Shown here: piece by piece, positions 24,095-32,265 of the stretch | How the letters are laid out: every line of letters begins with the position of its first letter | How positions within the stretch are numbered: position 1 is the stretch's first letter | Source: Methanosphaera sp. | GTDB lineage: Archaea; Methanobacteriota; Methanobacteria; Methanobacteriales; Methanobacteriaceae | Direction of reading: 5' to 3' | Assembly (NCBI GenBank): GCA_017430835.1 | Contig: JAFRMD010000120.1 | Span: 1-64,000, forward strand | DNA: 64,000 nucleotides | Made by a program: the position numbers and the translations under genes | The notes under the pieces: model-generated | What the model was told of the DNA's origin: nothing | Seen by the model: the letters and a program-made list of their open reading frames with translations, nothing else | The model's database searches: none

Positions 24095-24580
24095 TTAACC
24101 TCTAAATTCAATCCATGGTAAACCTTTATCTAATACTTTACTTTTCAATACTTCCAAATCAACAGCTCTCATTTTTTTACGGACCCCATCCTCGAAGTAT
24201 TGGTATTTATATATGAATCCTTGACGACAACCTTTAGATTTCTCCTTACTAACATGGAAAATATTAGTTTTACTCCTTGCTTTACTCATCAAAAGTTTAG
24301 TCTCCTCTGACATTTTCGCACCAGTACGATGCAATCGTGCATGATCACTAGCAGGAATAGCCTCCAAGTTCAATATACAATTGTCAAGTTTCCTATTGTT
24401 GCGGTGGTGAATATGAATATTACTCGGTAAATCAACACCGTAGAAATCCATATATATTAAACGATGTAATAATTTATCCTGATTTCCTTCTTTTACTGAT
24501 GCGACTTCATAGTACCCTTCACCATTTATTAAACAGGTGCCGAATCTAGTATACATCTTACTTTTAACACTACTAGTCAT
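24095..24580 (-). CDS. HNH homing endonuclease
   Basis: 161 aa. Core KLLHRLIYMDFYGVDLPSNIHIHHRNNRKLDNCILNLEAIPASDHARLHRTG contains the HH pair, Asn and final His of the HNH motif. One NUMOD3-like segment (MSEETKLLMSKARSKTN) and an AP2-like DNA-binding domain (FHVSKEKSKGCRQGFIYKYQYFEDG...LDKGLPWIEF) follow. It lies between dCTP deaminase and the companion gene without visible interruption of either. The frameshifted relative is at 8667-9388. Confidence 0.88.
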   Translation of the reverse strand: MTSSVKSKMYTRFGTCLINGEGYYEVASVKEGNQDKLLHRLIYMDFYGVDLPSNIHIHHRNNRKLDNCILNLEAIPASDHARLHRTGAKMSEETKLLMSKARSKTNIFHVSKEKSKGCRQGFIYKYQYFEDGVRKKMRAVDLEVLKSKVLDKGLPWIEFRG

Positions 24581-25071
24581 AATCGGCTCCTGATTGTACC
24601 TATACTGTTTTGATAATGACTTCCTAGACTTTCATCACCATAAGTACGAGTAACCTCTGTGGTTAATTCAAAGAATATTATTTGACATATACTCATTCCT
24701 TTTTTTAATGTGAATGGTTTATTACTAATATTCTTTATTTCTAATGTGATATTGCCATTAAAACCTGCATCTATGTATCCTGCAGTTACATGAATCATTA
24801 CTCCTAATCTTCCAATACTTGATTTGCCATCTACTTGTGCGACAAGGTCATTAGGTATTGTAACATATTCACTTGTACTACCAAGGATGAATTCATCCGG
24901 TTGAAGTATATAATCCCCTGCATCTAAATTGAATTCTTCACCATCTAAGTTTATTAAGTCTTCACGTAAATGTAAATCAACACTGCATGGTTGAATACTA
25001 TTTAAACTAATAGGACTATTGAATAATTCATCAATCCTTTCTTTAATTGAATAATCAGATAAAACACACAT
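24577..25071 (-). CDS. dcd: dCTP deaminase / dUTPase family protein
   Basis: 164 aa. The family signature is clear: QPCSVDLHL near residue 27, GKSSIGRLGVMIHVTAGYIDAGFNGNITLEI at 82-112 with the catalytic Glu111 and substrate-binding Ser/Arg, and a Gln/Gly-rich C-terminus. Archaeal members deaminate dCTP to dUTP, hydrolyse dUTP, or do both. Next to thymidylate synthase, it would feed dUMP into dTMP synthesis for an AT-rich genome. ATGA overlap with the HNH gene. Confidence 0.92.
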   Translation of the reverse strand: MCVLSDYSIKERIDELFNSPISLNSIQPCSVDLHLREDLINLDGEEFNLDAGDYILQPDEFILGSTSEYVTIPNDLVAQVDGKSSIGRLGVMIHVTAGYIDAGFNGNITLEIKNISNKPFTLKKGMSICQIIFFELTTEVTRTYGDESLGSHYQNSIGTIRSRL

Positions 25072-25077
25072 AATAAA

Positions 25078-25911
25078 TTAAAACACTCCATTAACTACTT
25101 TTTCAGCTTGACTCAAGTCATATTCATATACATGTAAACTAGTTGAATTGTAATTAATACCCTCAAAAGTTAATGATGGATAAACACTCTTTAAATCCTC
25201 AACTAAACGAATTCCAATAAAACTTATGAAATACATATTGCTGACCCATGCACCATAACAATCATTACTACGGAACATGACATGTAATAATAACTTATTA
25301 TTACGAATAGTAGCTTGAATCCAGTTCAAACAAGGAATGTGTTGTTCAGTTTCATCTAATCCAGCAGAGTATAATGTTGCTACTGCACGGTTACTACCCA
25401 TATGCTCAATCAATCTTCTTTTAATTATTTCATATTGGTTAAAATAATCATTGTGTCCGCCACGTGTGCATAGTTGAATATTTTTCATCCTCTCAGAATA
25501 TGTATAAATGAATGGTTTGTCACCATTTGCATCTTCCTCGAGGTAGATGTATTTGTTATTGTCGAATTGTTCCACATAATCAGCAAGTGCGGAGCCTTTC
25601 AATGGATAACCCTCAACATCAAACTCGCCGTTACGGATTAAATCAAGGAACATTTTACTTGATATTTGCATTGGTTCGTATTTTTTTAATGGATTACTTA
25701 TCATGCAGTGATTGCCCATGTATTCTATGAGTTTATCACCGTCATCTTTTGTATGTTTTTCACCATTTTCTAACACATTTTTTAATAGAATGTACCAGTT
25801 TTCACTTATACTCTTCATTTTTTTCACCAATTTGTCTTTTTCAGACATTTTTTCATCCTGTTTGTAATCTTTATCGATTTCGTATTCTGGAGTTATTACT
25901 TTATACTTCAT
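25078..25911 (-). CDS. thyA: thymidylate synthase (ThyA superfamily)
   Basis: 277 aa. Catalytic Cys194 in EQHIPCLNWIQATI, the phosphate/base-binding RSNDCYGAWVSNMYFISFIGIRL (Arg214, Ser215, Asp217, Asn225), and a C-terminal SLHVYEYDL. These fit the archaeal-type thymidylate synthases, which methylate dUMP. Asn225 lies where classical enzymes carry the Asn that selects dUMP over dCMP, so a dCMP hydroxymethylase role is less likely, but this alignment was done by eye. Pairs with the dcd gene 6 nt downstream. Confidence 0.88.
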   Translation of the reverse strand: MKYKVITPEYEIDKDYKQDEKMSEKDKLVKKMKSISENWYILLKNVLENGEKHTKDDGDKLIEYMGNHCMISNPLKKYEPMQISSKMFLDLIRNGEFDVEGYPLKGSALADYVEQFDNNKYIYLEEDANGDKPFIYTYSERMKNIQLCTRGGHNDYFNQYEIIKRRLIEHMGSNRAVATLYSAGLDETEQHIPCLNWIQATIRNNKLLLHVMFRSNDCYGAWVSNMYFISFIGIRLVEDLKSVYPSLTFEGINYNSTSLHVYEYDLSQAEKVVNGVF

Positions 25912-26053
25912 TTAACTCACAACCTACCAGTATTATGGGTAGTTCTTTTAATGCCTCGGACTTAATTTCTTTTAAGCATGGTCTTTTTAGGCGTGGTGAG
26001 GGTAAGTATTCTGGCATATAATCCCCCACCTTGATGTAAAAATTGAGATTCAT
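25901..26053 (-). CDS. small hypothetical protein, 50 aa
   Basis: MNLNFYIKVGDYMPEYLPSPRLKRPCLKEIKSEALKELPI... Start at 26053 has AGAGGT 8 nt upstream; a second ATG (MPEYLPSPRL, 26017) has GGTGGGGG and is equally possible. Overlaps the thymidylate synthase start by 11 nt, so coupling is likely. Confidence 0.6.
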   Translation of the reverse strand: MNLNFYIKVGDYMPEYLPSPRLKRPCLKEIKSEALKELPIILVGCELNEV

Positions 26054-26093
26054 AAATTGTGACCTCTTAAAAAAATAAAAAAATAAAAAATAT

Positions 26094-26267
26094 TTATGCT
26101 GGTTGAGGTTCATGTTTTAATAAGTCCTCGAATTCTGCTTCTTCTGCCCACATTTCGAATATGTATGATTCGATTTCATATTTGATTTCGTGGTCTGGGC
26201 ATAAGTCGTTTAAGTCGCCGTATTCAGTGTTTTCAAGTTCTGGATATATTGTTGTGAAAAAGTTCAT
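26094..26267 (-). CDS. small acidic protein, 57 aa
   Basis: MNFFTTIYPELENTEYGDLNDLCPDHEIKYEIESYIFEMWAEEAEFEDLLKHEPQPA: very acidic, helical, DNA-mimic-like in charge but with no recognised family. GAGGAGAT precedes the start. First gene after the promoter at 26360, heading the thyA-dcd cluster. Confidence 0.7.
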   Translation of the reverse strand: MNFFTTIYPELENTEYGDLNDLCPDHEIKYEIESYIFEMWAEEAEFEDLLKHEPQPA

Positions 26268-26289
26268 TTTTAATCATCTCCTCATTAAT

Positions 26290-26369
26290 TTTCTTTTTGG
26301 GTTATAATTGTTTTTTTTTTGGAGTTGTTCTCTCCGACAAATAAATATTTGTTTTCATAGTATATAAAT
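26290..26369 (-). promoter_or_regulatory. TATA promoter with palindrome and leader motif
   Basis: Minus strand ACATTTATATACTATGAAAAC (TATA at 26359-26369), palindrome ACAAATAAATATTTGT at 26337-26352, leader motif ATAACCCAAAAAGAAA at 26290-26304. It follows directly on the T-rich tail of the transcript ending with the 26424 gene. Confidence 0.7.
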
Positions 26370-26423
26370 GTTTTGGTATAAAAAATAAAAAAAATAAGAA
26401 AAAAAGAAAAAAAGTAAAAGTAG

Positions 26424-26648
26424 TTAATCATCAGCAAGCTTATCCTCAGACAACTCAAAAGTCAAAGGATTCAACTTACCAACATTAACAACATCAACAT
26501 CCAACAACTTAATATGCTCCAACTCCTTAATCTCACTACAAACAAGATCACCAATCACTAAAGCATCCTCCAAATCAGATACCCTATTCTTACGTGACAA
26601 CTCAGTAGGAGAAATCTTCAAACGAATATCAACATAAACATCAGACAT
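26424..26648 (-). CDS. hypothetical protein, 74 aa
   Basis: MSDVYVDIRLKISPTELSRKNRVSDLEDALVIGDLVCSEIKELEHIKLLDVDVV... Start at 26648 overlaps the preceding stop by 8 nt and has AGGTG upstream. G/T-rich codon use contrasts with its neighbours. Last gene before a terminator-promoter junction. Confidence 0.7.
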   Translation of the reverse strand: MSDVYVDIRLKISPTELSRKNRVSDLEDALVIGDLVCSEIKELEHIKLLDVDVVNVGKLNPLTFELSEDKLADD

Positions 26649-26883
26649 CAATACCAGCACCTAATTCTTCTAATCGCCTATCCTTAACATATAATTCATC
26701 CAATACATTATGCAACCTTTTATCGTAATAGTTCAATAATCCACTAATCTGTTTTGCCATTGGTTCACCAGTCATAGGATACATTAAACCAGTACTGCAT
26801 TCTTTAACATTCCACACATCCATATATTCATCATAATATGGTGCCCAATGTTCTTTAACCTCACCCATATGCTTATTCCCCAT
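26641..26883 (-). CDS. hypothetical protein, 80 aa
   Basis: I start it at MGNKHMGEVKEHWAPYYDEYMDVWNVKECSTG (overlapping the stop of the next gene); a longer frame to 26946 would overlap by over 70 nt. Centre STGLMYPMTGEPMAKQISGLLNYYDKRL resembles the N-terminal domain layout of the MTENKRF family. Confidence 0.65.
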   Translation of the reverse strand: MGNKHMGEVKEHWAPYYDEYMDVWNVKECSTGLMYPMTGEPMAKQISGLLNYYDKRLHNVLDELYVKDRRLEELGAGIDV

Positions 26884-27091
26884 CCTTTTTAGGTACTTTT
26901 TTAACACGTTTAGCAGTTTCACGTTTACTTGTTTTTTTACCTGCAACCTTATTCAATAACTTGCAGACTTCTTCAGCTTCATACCTATCACTTAATTTCA
27001 GGAGTTCTTTTTTTCCTTCTTTAATTAAGTATTCTTTTTTACTAGTCCATGTACGTTCAGTTCTTTCAACAGTAAATCTTTCATTAGCCAT
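26873..27091 (-). CDS. MTENKRF-like small protein, 72 aa
   Basis: MANERFTVERTERTWTSKKEYLIKEGKKELLKLSDRYEAEEVCKLLNKVAGKK: same ERF start, beta strands and 'EAEEVCKLLN' helix as the array at 5.6-8.3 kb, with a very basic C-terminal tail instead of a coiled coil. Confidence 0.7.
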   Translation of the reverse strand: MANERFTVERTERTWTSKKEYLIKEGKKELLKLSDRYEAEEVCKLLNKVAGKKTSKRETAKRVKKVPKKDGE

Positions 27092-27136
27092 AATATTTCT
27101 TTTAAACCTCAATTTTTATTTTTATAATTTTTTTAT

Positions 27137-28393
27137 CTAGTTTTTTCCTTTTAAATCCAAACCTTTCTTTTTAAATTTCATCTCTAAAGTATTATACACC
27201 ATACGAGCCTCTTTTTTCTTAAAAGGATACTCTTTAGCGAATTCCTGCATGCACTTACGAATGCCCTCATCACCATACTCATCAAGTAAATCTTCACAAA
27301 TTTTATGTATAGATTCAGGAACAGTTTTAGAATCAGCAATCTGTATGAATACACGTTCAATTTTATTTTTACTTTTTTTAATTAAATCAGCATTATATTC
27401 CTCAGATAACATTCTATGAATATACTCGGTGTGGTGGTTTTTGTCTTTTAAGTAGATTTCTTTTACTTCACTACCGTATTCATCGAAGTATTTTAATACT
27501 TCTTTTGTTATACTGGAACGTGGAATTCCATTAACAGTACGGTGTTCATTTTCAATATCTCTTGGTTTACATTTCAACCATTTAGGATGATCATTAATAT
27601 TTCTTGTATTAATCACTACACCTTCAATTGCACGTATACCATTAACTTCAATGTATTGTTTGTTTAAATCTTCCAATAGGTTTTGTATTCCGTCAACAGC
27701 ATCAATATTTGTTGGGAATGTGTATATTTCGTTTCCAAGGTAGACTTGGAATTTTTTACTTTTTGTTTTAACCATCCAATCTGTACCATGTTTGAATAAA
27801 GTGAAAAGAAGGTCAGGTTTACGGAAACCCCAAATACTTGCAGTTACCGGATTAATCTCAAATACACCATCATTGTATTCTGCGATTAATCTTATATCTA
27901 TACCCGTGTCGTAATGGATTATTTCATGTTGGTTTAATATTCCGTACATTTCGAATATTAATATTCCATCATTTTTTTTGTAGTATTTTTGTATTGGTTT
28001 TTGGTCTACGTGTTGTAGTAATTCACGGAAGTGTTTGTCTGCTACTGGACGACCTCTTGTTTTAGGTACTACCTCTATGGTTTCACCTTTACTATTTTTT
28101 AATGGGTATATTATTAGACAGGTTCCATCTAATTTTTCATAACATAAGCTAAGACTATGTTCACTTATATCTCTACTGTCTTCAAAGTAATGGATTTTAG
28201 GCATACTTTGAATAAATTGATTTGTCTCCTCACCATTAACAGTCATGATTAACATACTGCCAAGATACTTATTCGGTTTGTGACAAATATAACCAGTAAT
28301 ATTATTACCCTCTGGAGTGGTTTCATTAAACCTACGCATATGCTTAGGTTTAACATCATTAAAATACTCCTTACAAATCTCTTCTAACTCCAT
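27137..28393 (-). CDS. RNA ligase (nucleotidyltransferase superfamily)
   Basis: 418 aa. Motif I CYEKLDGTC with the AMP-accepting Lys87, motif IIIa ILIFEMYGI near 145, motif IV AIEGVVINT near 256, motif V WLKCKPRD (Lys274, Lys276). These place it with ATP-dependent RNA ligases of the Rnl2/archaeal type. The C-terminal 130 residues are helical. A phage RNA ligase could repair cleaved tRNAs as in T4; the window also encodes a tRNA-Cys. No polynucleotide kinase is seen here. Confidence 0.85.
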   Translation of the reverse strand: MELEEICKEYFNDVKPKHMRRFNETTPEGNNITGYICHKPNKYLGSMLIMTVNGEETNQFIQSMPKIHYFEDSRDISEHSLSLCYEKLDGTCLIIYPLKNSKGETIEVVPKTRGRPVADKHFRELLQHVDQKPIQKYYKKNDGILIFEMYGILNQHEIIHYDTGIDIRLIAEYNDGVFEINPVTASIWGFRKPDLLFTLFKHGTDWMVKTKSKKFQVYLGNEIYTFPTNIDAVDGIQNLLEDLNKQYIEVNGIRAIEGVVINTRNINDHPKWLKCKPRDIENEHRTVNGIPRSSITKEVLKYFDEYGSEVKEIYLKDKNHHTEYIHRMLSEEYNADLIKKSKNKIERVFIQIADSKTVPESIHKICEDLLDEYGDEGIRKCMQEFAKEYPFKKKEARMVYNTLEMKFKKKGLDLKGKN

Positions 28394-28446
28394 AAAAAAA
28401 TCAACCTCCCATAAAAAGAAAATTAAAATAATACTTATTCTTTTTT

Positions 28447-28995
28447 TTAGATTACTCTAGTTCCGAAATAATCACCTGCAGTCTTATTCACAGCATTAGA
28501 ATCATCAATGATTTTTTCAACACTAAGAATATTTGGGAAACCACTATTAAAGCCCTCGCGCCAACCATAATATTTTATCTCTGCCACAGTACCAGGTTTT
28601 AATTCATTCAGTATATCTCTTGTGTCGAATTTCTGGAATAGGAAATTCTCCTCATTCAGGAATGCTTCACCATCAGTAGTGATTAACATTAGTTGGTCTG
28701 CATTATCAATAACCATCATACCATTTTCATTAGTGGCTATTCCTGCTTTTGGCTGCCAAGTATCCACAGTAACAACCTTTGTCTGTACAGAGGGAACCTC
28801 ATAATTCTGCCACCATAAAACACTAGTACATACCCCTGCACATACAATACAAACAATTAACAGTACAGTTCCAATCATTGGTTTATCTTTACTTGCACAA
28901 ATCACCCACAACACAATACCAATAACTAATGGTATAATGAAGTAACCTATTTGCACTAGTAATCCAGTAGTCCATGTCGGTGCAATAAAAGTCAT
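28447..28995 (-). CDS. membrane protein with large exterior domain
   Basis: 182 aa from MTFIAPTWTTG (GGAGG 11 nt upstream); an earlier ATG at 29013 would add six residues. Two transmembrane helices, IGYFIIPLVIGIVLWVI and IGTVLLIVCIVCAGVCTSVLWW, followed by about 115 soluble residues (VVTVDTWQPKAGIATNENG...) of beta-rich type. It could act at the envelope, for example in superinfection control, but no family is recognised. Confidence 0.8.
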   Translation of the reverse strand: MTFIAPTWTTGLLVQIGYFIIPLVIGIVLWVICASKDKPMIGTVLLIVCIVCAGVCTSVLWWQNYEVPSVQTKVVTVDTWQPKAGIATNENGMMVIDNADQLMLITTDGEAFLNEENFLFQKFDTRDILNELKPGTVAEIKYYGWREGFNSGFPNILSVEKIIDDSNAVNKTAGDYFGTRVI

Positions 28996-29014
28996 TATAA
29001 CATAATCCTCCATT

Positions 29015-29428
29015 TTATTTGAATAAAACTTCCTCTTCTTCTTTAGTGTCTTTTAACTTTAAAGTTTTAGATACATCAGCACCTAAAGCATCACAATCAG
29101 CTTTAATAGCATCTAAATGTAATAATATTCTTTCTTTTTCCTGATTAATACGAGTAATATTCTGATAAGGATATAATACTTCTTTCAACATTTCATAATC
29201 AACAGTAGTATATGGATAATCATTTAATTGTTTACAGACATTTTGTAAAATAGAGTATAGGAATTTATTCATTTCCACTTTAACTCTTTCACGTATCATT
29301 TTATCCTCATCCAAATTATCTTTCATTAAACGGACAATTTCTGCTTTTGCAAATGGTAAACCATCATCATTAACTGTTTCTTCAGCTACACTTCCACCAT
29401 TCGCAAATTCAGTAACCTCAGCACTCAT
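29015..29428 (-). CDS. hypothetical helical protein, 137 aa
   Basis: [58 protein letters not shown]: this opening resembles archaeal histone-fold helices (LPxAxIxRxMK..), which I note with caution. The rest is helical with a coiled coil ([25 protein letters not shown]). Confidence 0.75.
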   Translation of the reverse strand: MSAEVTEFANGGSVAEETVNDDGLPFAKAEIVRLMKDNLDEDKMIRERVKVEMNKFLYSILQNVCKQLNDYPYTTVDYEMLKEVLYPYQNITRINQEKERILLHLDAIKADCDALGADVSKTLKLKDTKEEEEVLFK

Positions 29429-29457
29429 AAATTTAACACCTCAATTTATTTTAAATT

Positions 29458-29949
29458 TCATTTTAATGGTTTGTTTGATACTTGCACAACATTATCAAGC
29501 ATTCTTACAGTATTCCAGTAAGCTAAGTATAATAACTTTGGATCTATATCCATAAATGCACTTGTCAAATGTCCTGCACGACCACGACCACTCATCACAT
29601 CATCGCAGATATGCTCAAAAATATCAATTAAATTACAATCTGCTTTGAAATCAATATTTACATGATGACGCTCTCCGAACACATGTTTCGACCACCATGG
29701 ATTAGCTTTAAACTCATCATCCATTACACGAGACATTACAAGAGCGCCATATTCTTTTTCAAAATTTTCTAATTTTGTATGGTCATGATTTTTACCAGCT
29801 TCTATTAATTTTTCTGCAAAGAATTTCATACCTTTTTGAACATCATGTATATGTTCCTCAGTTGCGATTTTAACATCATCCAATGTGGCATTAGACTTCA
29901 TAGTTCTGCTGTCTGCATTGCAAGTGTTTTTAATAATAATTTTATCCAT
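29458..29949 (-). CDS. DUF5662-like protein (copy 2)
   Basis: 163 aa: TEEHIHDVQKGMKFF, KNHDHTKLENFEKEYG, WWSKHVFGERHHVN and NLIDIFEHICDDVMSGRGRAG parallel the copy at 17100-17573 motif by motif, ending in AYWNTVRMLDN versus AYWNTVKLVKEN. The two are clear paralogues. Conserved His and Asp residues suggest a metal site. Confidence 0.75.
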   Translation of the reverse strand: MDKIIIKNTCNADSRTMKSNATLDDVKIATEEHIHDVQKGMKFFAEKLIEAGKNHDHTKLENFEKEYGALVMSRVMDDEFKANPWWSKHVFGERHHVNIDFKADCNLIDIFEHICDDVMSGRGRAGHLTSAFMDIDPKLLYLAYWNTVRMLDNVVQVSNKPLK

Positions 29950-29970
29950 AAAAAAAATACTCCTCCGAAT

Positions 29971-30198
29971 TTAATTTATTACCTCTTGGTAATCTTTTTC
30001 TTGTTTTAATAATTCTTGACGTTTTTCTTCCAAGATTTCTAATTTCTGATTTATTCTGTTACGATCACTATGTGATAGTTTTGGTCTACCATCATCCACC
30101 ATTTCACCAATACTTATCCAAGTATCCTCTTGTAATATACGTTTGTAATGTTCTATGGCTAAACGGCAGTCTCTTAAATCCTTGTTAATCTGATTCAT
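29971..30198 (-). CDS. small coiled-coil protein, 75 aa
   Basis: MNQINKDLRDCRLAIEHYKRILQEDTWISIGEMV...NRINQKLEILEEKRQELLKQEKDYQEVIN: helical hairpin with coiled-coil heptads. Two nt from the next gene. Function unknown. Confidence 0.7.
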   Translation of the reverse strand: MNQINKDLRDCRLAIEHYKRILQEDTWISIGEMVDDGRPKLSHSDRNRINQKLEILEEKRQELLKQEKDYQEVIN

Positions 30199-30200
30199 AA

Positions 30201-30434
30201 TTATTTTAAGTGTCTTTTTTCAACTAGTTTCATGAATTTTTCCATTTCCTCTGGAGAGTGTACTTCTTTGACGGCTTCAGTGTAAGCTTGTGTTAAGAAG
30301 TATTTCCCCATGTCAATTAAACTATTGCAGAAGCTTAATGTTTCTATTGGATTAGTGAAGTCTGTTTTAATGATTAATTGTTCTACTTCACTGGGAAATG
30401 TTTTTAATTCTTCTTTTCTAATATACTCAGTCAT
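30201..30434 (-). CDS. hypothetical helical protein, 77 aa
   Basis: MTEYIRKEELKTFPSEVEQLIIKTDFTNPIETLSFCNSLIDMGKYFLTQAYTEAV. ATGA overlap with the zinc protein upstream. No family recognised. Confidence 0.7.
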   Translation of the reverse strand: MTEYIRKEELKTFPSEVEQLIIKTDFTNPIETLSFCNSLIDMGKYFLTQAYTEAVKEVHSPEEMEKFMKLVEKRHLK

Positions 30435-30820
30435 AAGTCTCTTTTTAGTCTTAGGCGTTGGAATTCTTTTTCAATTACTGATTGTTCTTTTTCAAAATCA
30501 TCATGTCTGTGTGCACCTATTGTACCTGAGCCTAAACCCCATCTTTGTTTTTCAGATAGTTCATGTTTATGACGGTGGTACCAGCGGTGTGCTTTGTTTC
30601 TTGATTGTTGGCTTCTTGCAACTTCCCTGCATTCATCACCACAATATTTTTCACTATGATGTTTTTTCACAAATTTTGTCCCACAGAGTATGCATTTTTC
30701 AATACGTGGGTCAGTATTTGCTAATTTTAATCTTGTATTTTCTATGAATCCTTTTTTATCACGGATTTTTTTGAATTCCTCATCATCCCATTTTAATGGG
30801 TATATTTGATTAACAGCCAT
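30431..30820 (-). CDS. zinc-finger protein, 129 aa
   Basis: A single treble-clef-like zinc finger CILCGTKFVKKHHSEKYCGDECR near residues 43-65, followed by a basic helix (SQQSRNKAHRWYHRHKHELSEKQRW) and GLGSGTIGAHRHDDFEKEQSVIEKEFQRLRLKR. This arrangement occurs in methanogen phages and proviruses as I recall; function unknown, probable nucleic acid binding. Confidence 0.75.
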   Translation of the reverse strand: MAVNQIYPLKWDDEEFKKIRDKKGFIENTRLKLANTDPRIEKCILCGTKFVKKHHSEKYCGDECREVARSQQSRNKAHRWYHRHKHELSEKQRWGLGSGTIGAHRHDDFEKEQSVIEKEFQRLRLKRDL

Positions 30821-31517
30821 TTTCTATTTCTGCTTCTTTTACTATCCTCTCTTTTTCATTTTGCCAACGATTCACATTCCATTGAATATCTTCAAGGTAA
30901 TCTCTTACTTTCACTGCAACATTTAGGTTGTTGTAGTAACCGAATTGGAAGCTTTTACCGTGTAAGCTTTTTTTAACAAGGTATTTTCCATTGTTTTTTT
31001 GTTTGTAGACATAACGTGTGTTTTTAGTTGTTCGTATGTCTCTCGATAGTCCGAGATTGTCTTTGATGTTTGCGAGTAATTCATAGAATTTATGATATGG
31101 TATTTGGTATTTTTTCAGTATGTCTGACCAGATCATATTTTTTGTGAAGTAATCGTTTTGGATTAATTCCATCATTTTTTCATCGGTTGCTTTGTCGATT
31201 TCGTATATGCTTATTCCATCGTCGATTAGTCTTAGTTTTGCTTCTGCATCTTCGGATGTTGGTGAATATGTTATTATTTCAAATTCCCCGTTTTCATCAT
31301 ATTTTTTGATGAAGTATGCGTTTTTAACATATTTACCGTATCTGTGTGGTTTTCTACGGGAACTAGTTGGCAATCCTAATTCTTTTTTGACTTCTTGTAG
31401 TAATTCTTGATATTCGTAGTTGTTTAAGTCTAGTTTTCTTTGAATATCTATACTTGTCAAATTGGAGTAGAATAGTTTTTTGAAATCTTCTCGTTTATTA
31501 TTCTTTTTGGGTATCAT
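30810..31517 (-). CDS. HTH/AP2-like DNA-binding protein
   Basis: 235 aa with two repeats of HTH-like plus AP2-like units: (1) REDFKKLFYSNLTSIDIQRKLDLNNYEYQELL and KYVKNAYFIKKYDENGEFEIITYSPTSEDAEAKLRLI; (2) MELIQNDYFTKNMIWSDILKKYQIPYHKFYELL and RYVYKQKNNGKYLVKKSLHGKSFQFGYYNN...LEDIQWN. Related to the 18795 protein. Likely a transcription regulator. The first codons coincide with the recurrent ACCCAAAAAGAA motif. Confidence 0.78.
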   Translation of the reverse strand: MIPKKNNKREDFKKLFYSNLTSIDIQRKLDLNNYEYQELLQEVKKELGLPTSSRRKPHRYGKYVKNAYFIKKYDENGEFEIITYSPTSEDAEAKLRLIDDGISIYEIDKATDEKMMELIQNDYFTKNMIWSDILKKYQIPYHKFYELLANIKDNLGLSRDIRTTKNTRYVYKQKNNGKYLVKKSLHGKSFQFGYYNNLNVAVKVRDYLEDIQWNVNRWQNEKERIVKEAEIENGC

Positions 31518-31542
31518 TTACTCAACTCATATTATTTTGTTT

Positions 31543-31836
31543 TTATGCTAGTTTTCTGTTATAATAGTTTGTTGAGTCTAAACAACCTGATTTGAGTAAT
31601 AATAATGGTACAATAATCATTAGTAATATTACTACTATGATGAGTAGTAGTTCGGATGTGAAATATTTTTTATGTGTATTTATTTTTTGTTGATTATTGT
31701 CTGTTTGTTTATTTAGTCGTACAGGTTGTTCAGATTCTATGGGTTTACTTTTTTTACTAAACACTAATAGGATTAATAGTAGGATAGGAATTTTCCCGGT
31801 TATGTGGTTTAGTATTATTCTTGGAGTTCTATGCAT
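31543..31836 (-). CDS. small membrane protein, 97 aa
   Basis: Start placed at MHRTPRIILNH, which has GGAGG 8 nt upstream. Two transmembrane helices (GKIPILLLILLVF and ELLLIIVVILLMIIVPLLLL) around a polar loop of 40 residues. It overlaps the 56-aa gene by 22 nt. Could be a small effector at the membrane; no family recognised. Confidence 0.75.
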   Translation of the reverse strand: MHRTPRIILNHITGKIPILLLILLVFSKKSKPIESEQPVRLNKQTDNNQQKINTHKKYFTSELLLIIVVILLMIIVPLLLLKSGCLDSTNYYNRKLA

Positions 31837-31985
31837 TGTATAGCCTCCTTGAATTGTTTTAGTAAACCTTCTTTTTTTAGAATTTGAGAACATGTGAATC
31901 CAATTTTTGCGAATGTTAGTATGTCGCTCATTGGCATTTTTTGTTGGTAGTCCTCAAATTTCTTTATGGAAATTTGTTCGACCAT
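31815..31985 (-). CDS. small hypothetical protein, 56 aa
   Basis: MVEQISIKKFEDYQQKMPMSDILTFAKIGFTCSQILKKEGLLKQFKEAIQCIELQE: helical, with a pattern (MSDILTFAKIGFTCSQILKKEG) that could be a helix-turn-helix. First gene after the promoter and palindrome at 32027-32080, a usual place for a regulator. Confidence 0.65.
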   Translation of the reverse strand: MVEQISIKKFEDYQQKMPMSDILTFAKIGFTCSQILKKEGLLKQFKEAIQCIELQE

Positions 31986-32001
31986 AAGTCATCTCTTCTT
32001 T

Positions 32002-32081
32002 TTTCTTTTTGGGTTTTATGTTTTTGCCAGTAAAGTATATTTACTGGTTACTTTTTAATATTTATTTTATAGTATATATAA
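32002..32081 (-). promoter_or_regulatory. TATA promoter with 8-bp-arm palindrome and leader motif
   Basis: Minus strand TATA (TTATATATAC) at 32070-32081. Between it and the start codon lies a perfect palindrome with arms CCAGTAAA/TTTACTGG around a 5-nt centre (32027-32047), then AAAACCCAAAAAGAAA at 32002-32017. The palindrome sits near the expected transcription start, as an operator would. Confidence 0.7.
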
Positions 32082-32241
32082 TTTGTTATTTGTCTTTGCT
32101 AACCATTTAAACACAAGGTTTTAACCATAAATACGATTATGTTGAATTTAAATGGAGAATATAGTAAATCAGTTAATTAAGTGAGAAATTGTTGTTTTTT
32201 TGTATAAAAAAGGGTGTGGTCTTTATTTATAGTAAAGTATA

Positions 32242-32265
32242 AATACTTAATTTATACTATATATT
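32242..32265. repeat. inverted repeat flanking the recombinase, left arm
   Basis: AATACTTAATTTATACTATA... (24 nt). Its reverse complement matches 34039-34062 with one mismatch. The left copy lies 400 nt past the recombinase stop. Adjacent sequence (AAGTATAAATACTT) is itself palindromic. Confidence 0.6.
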
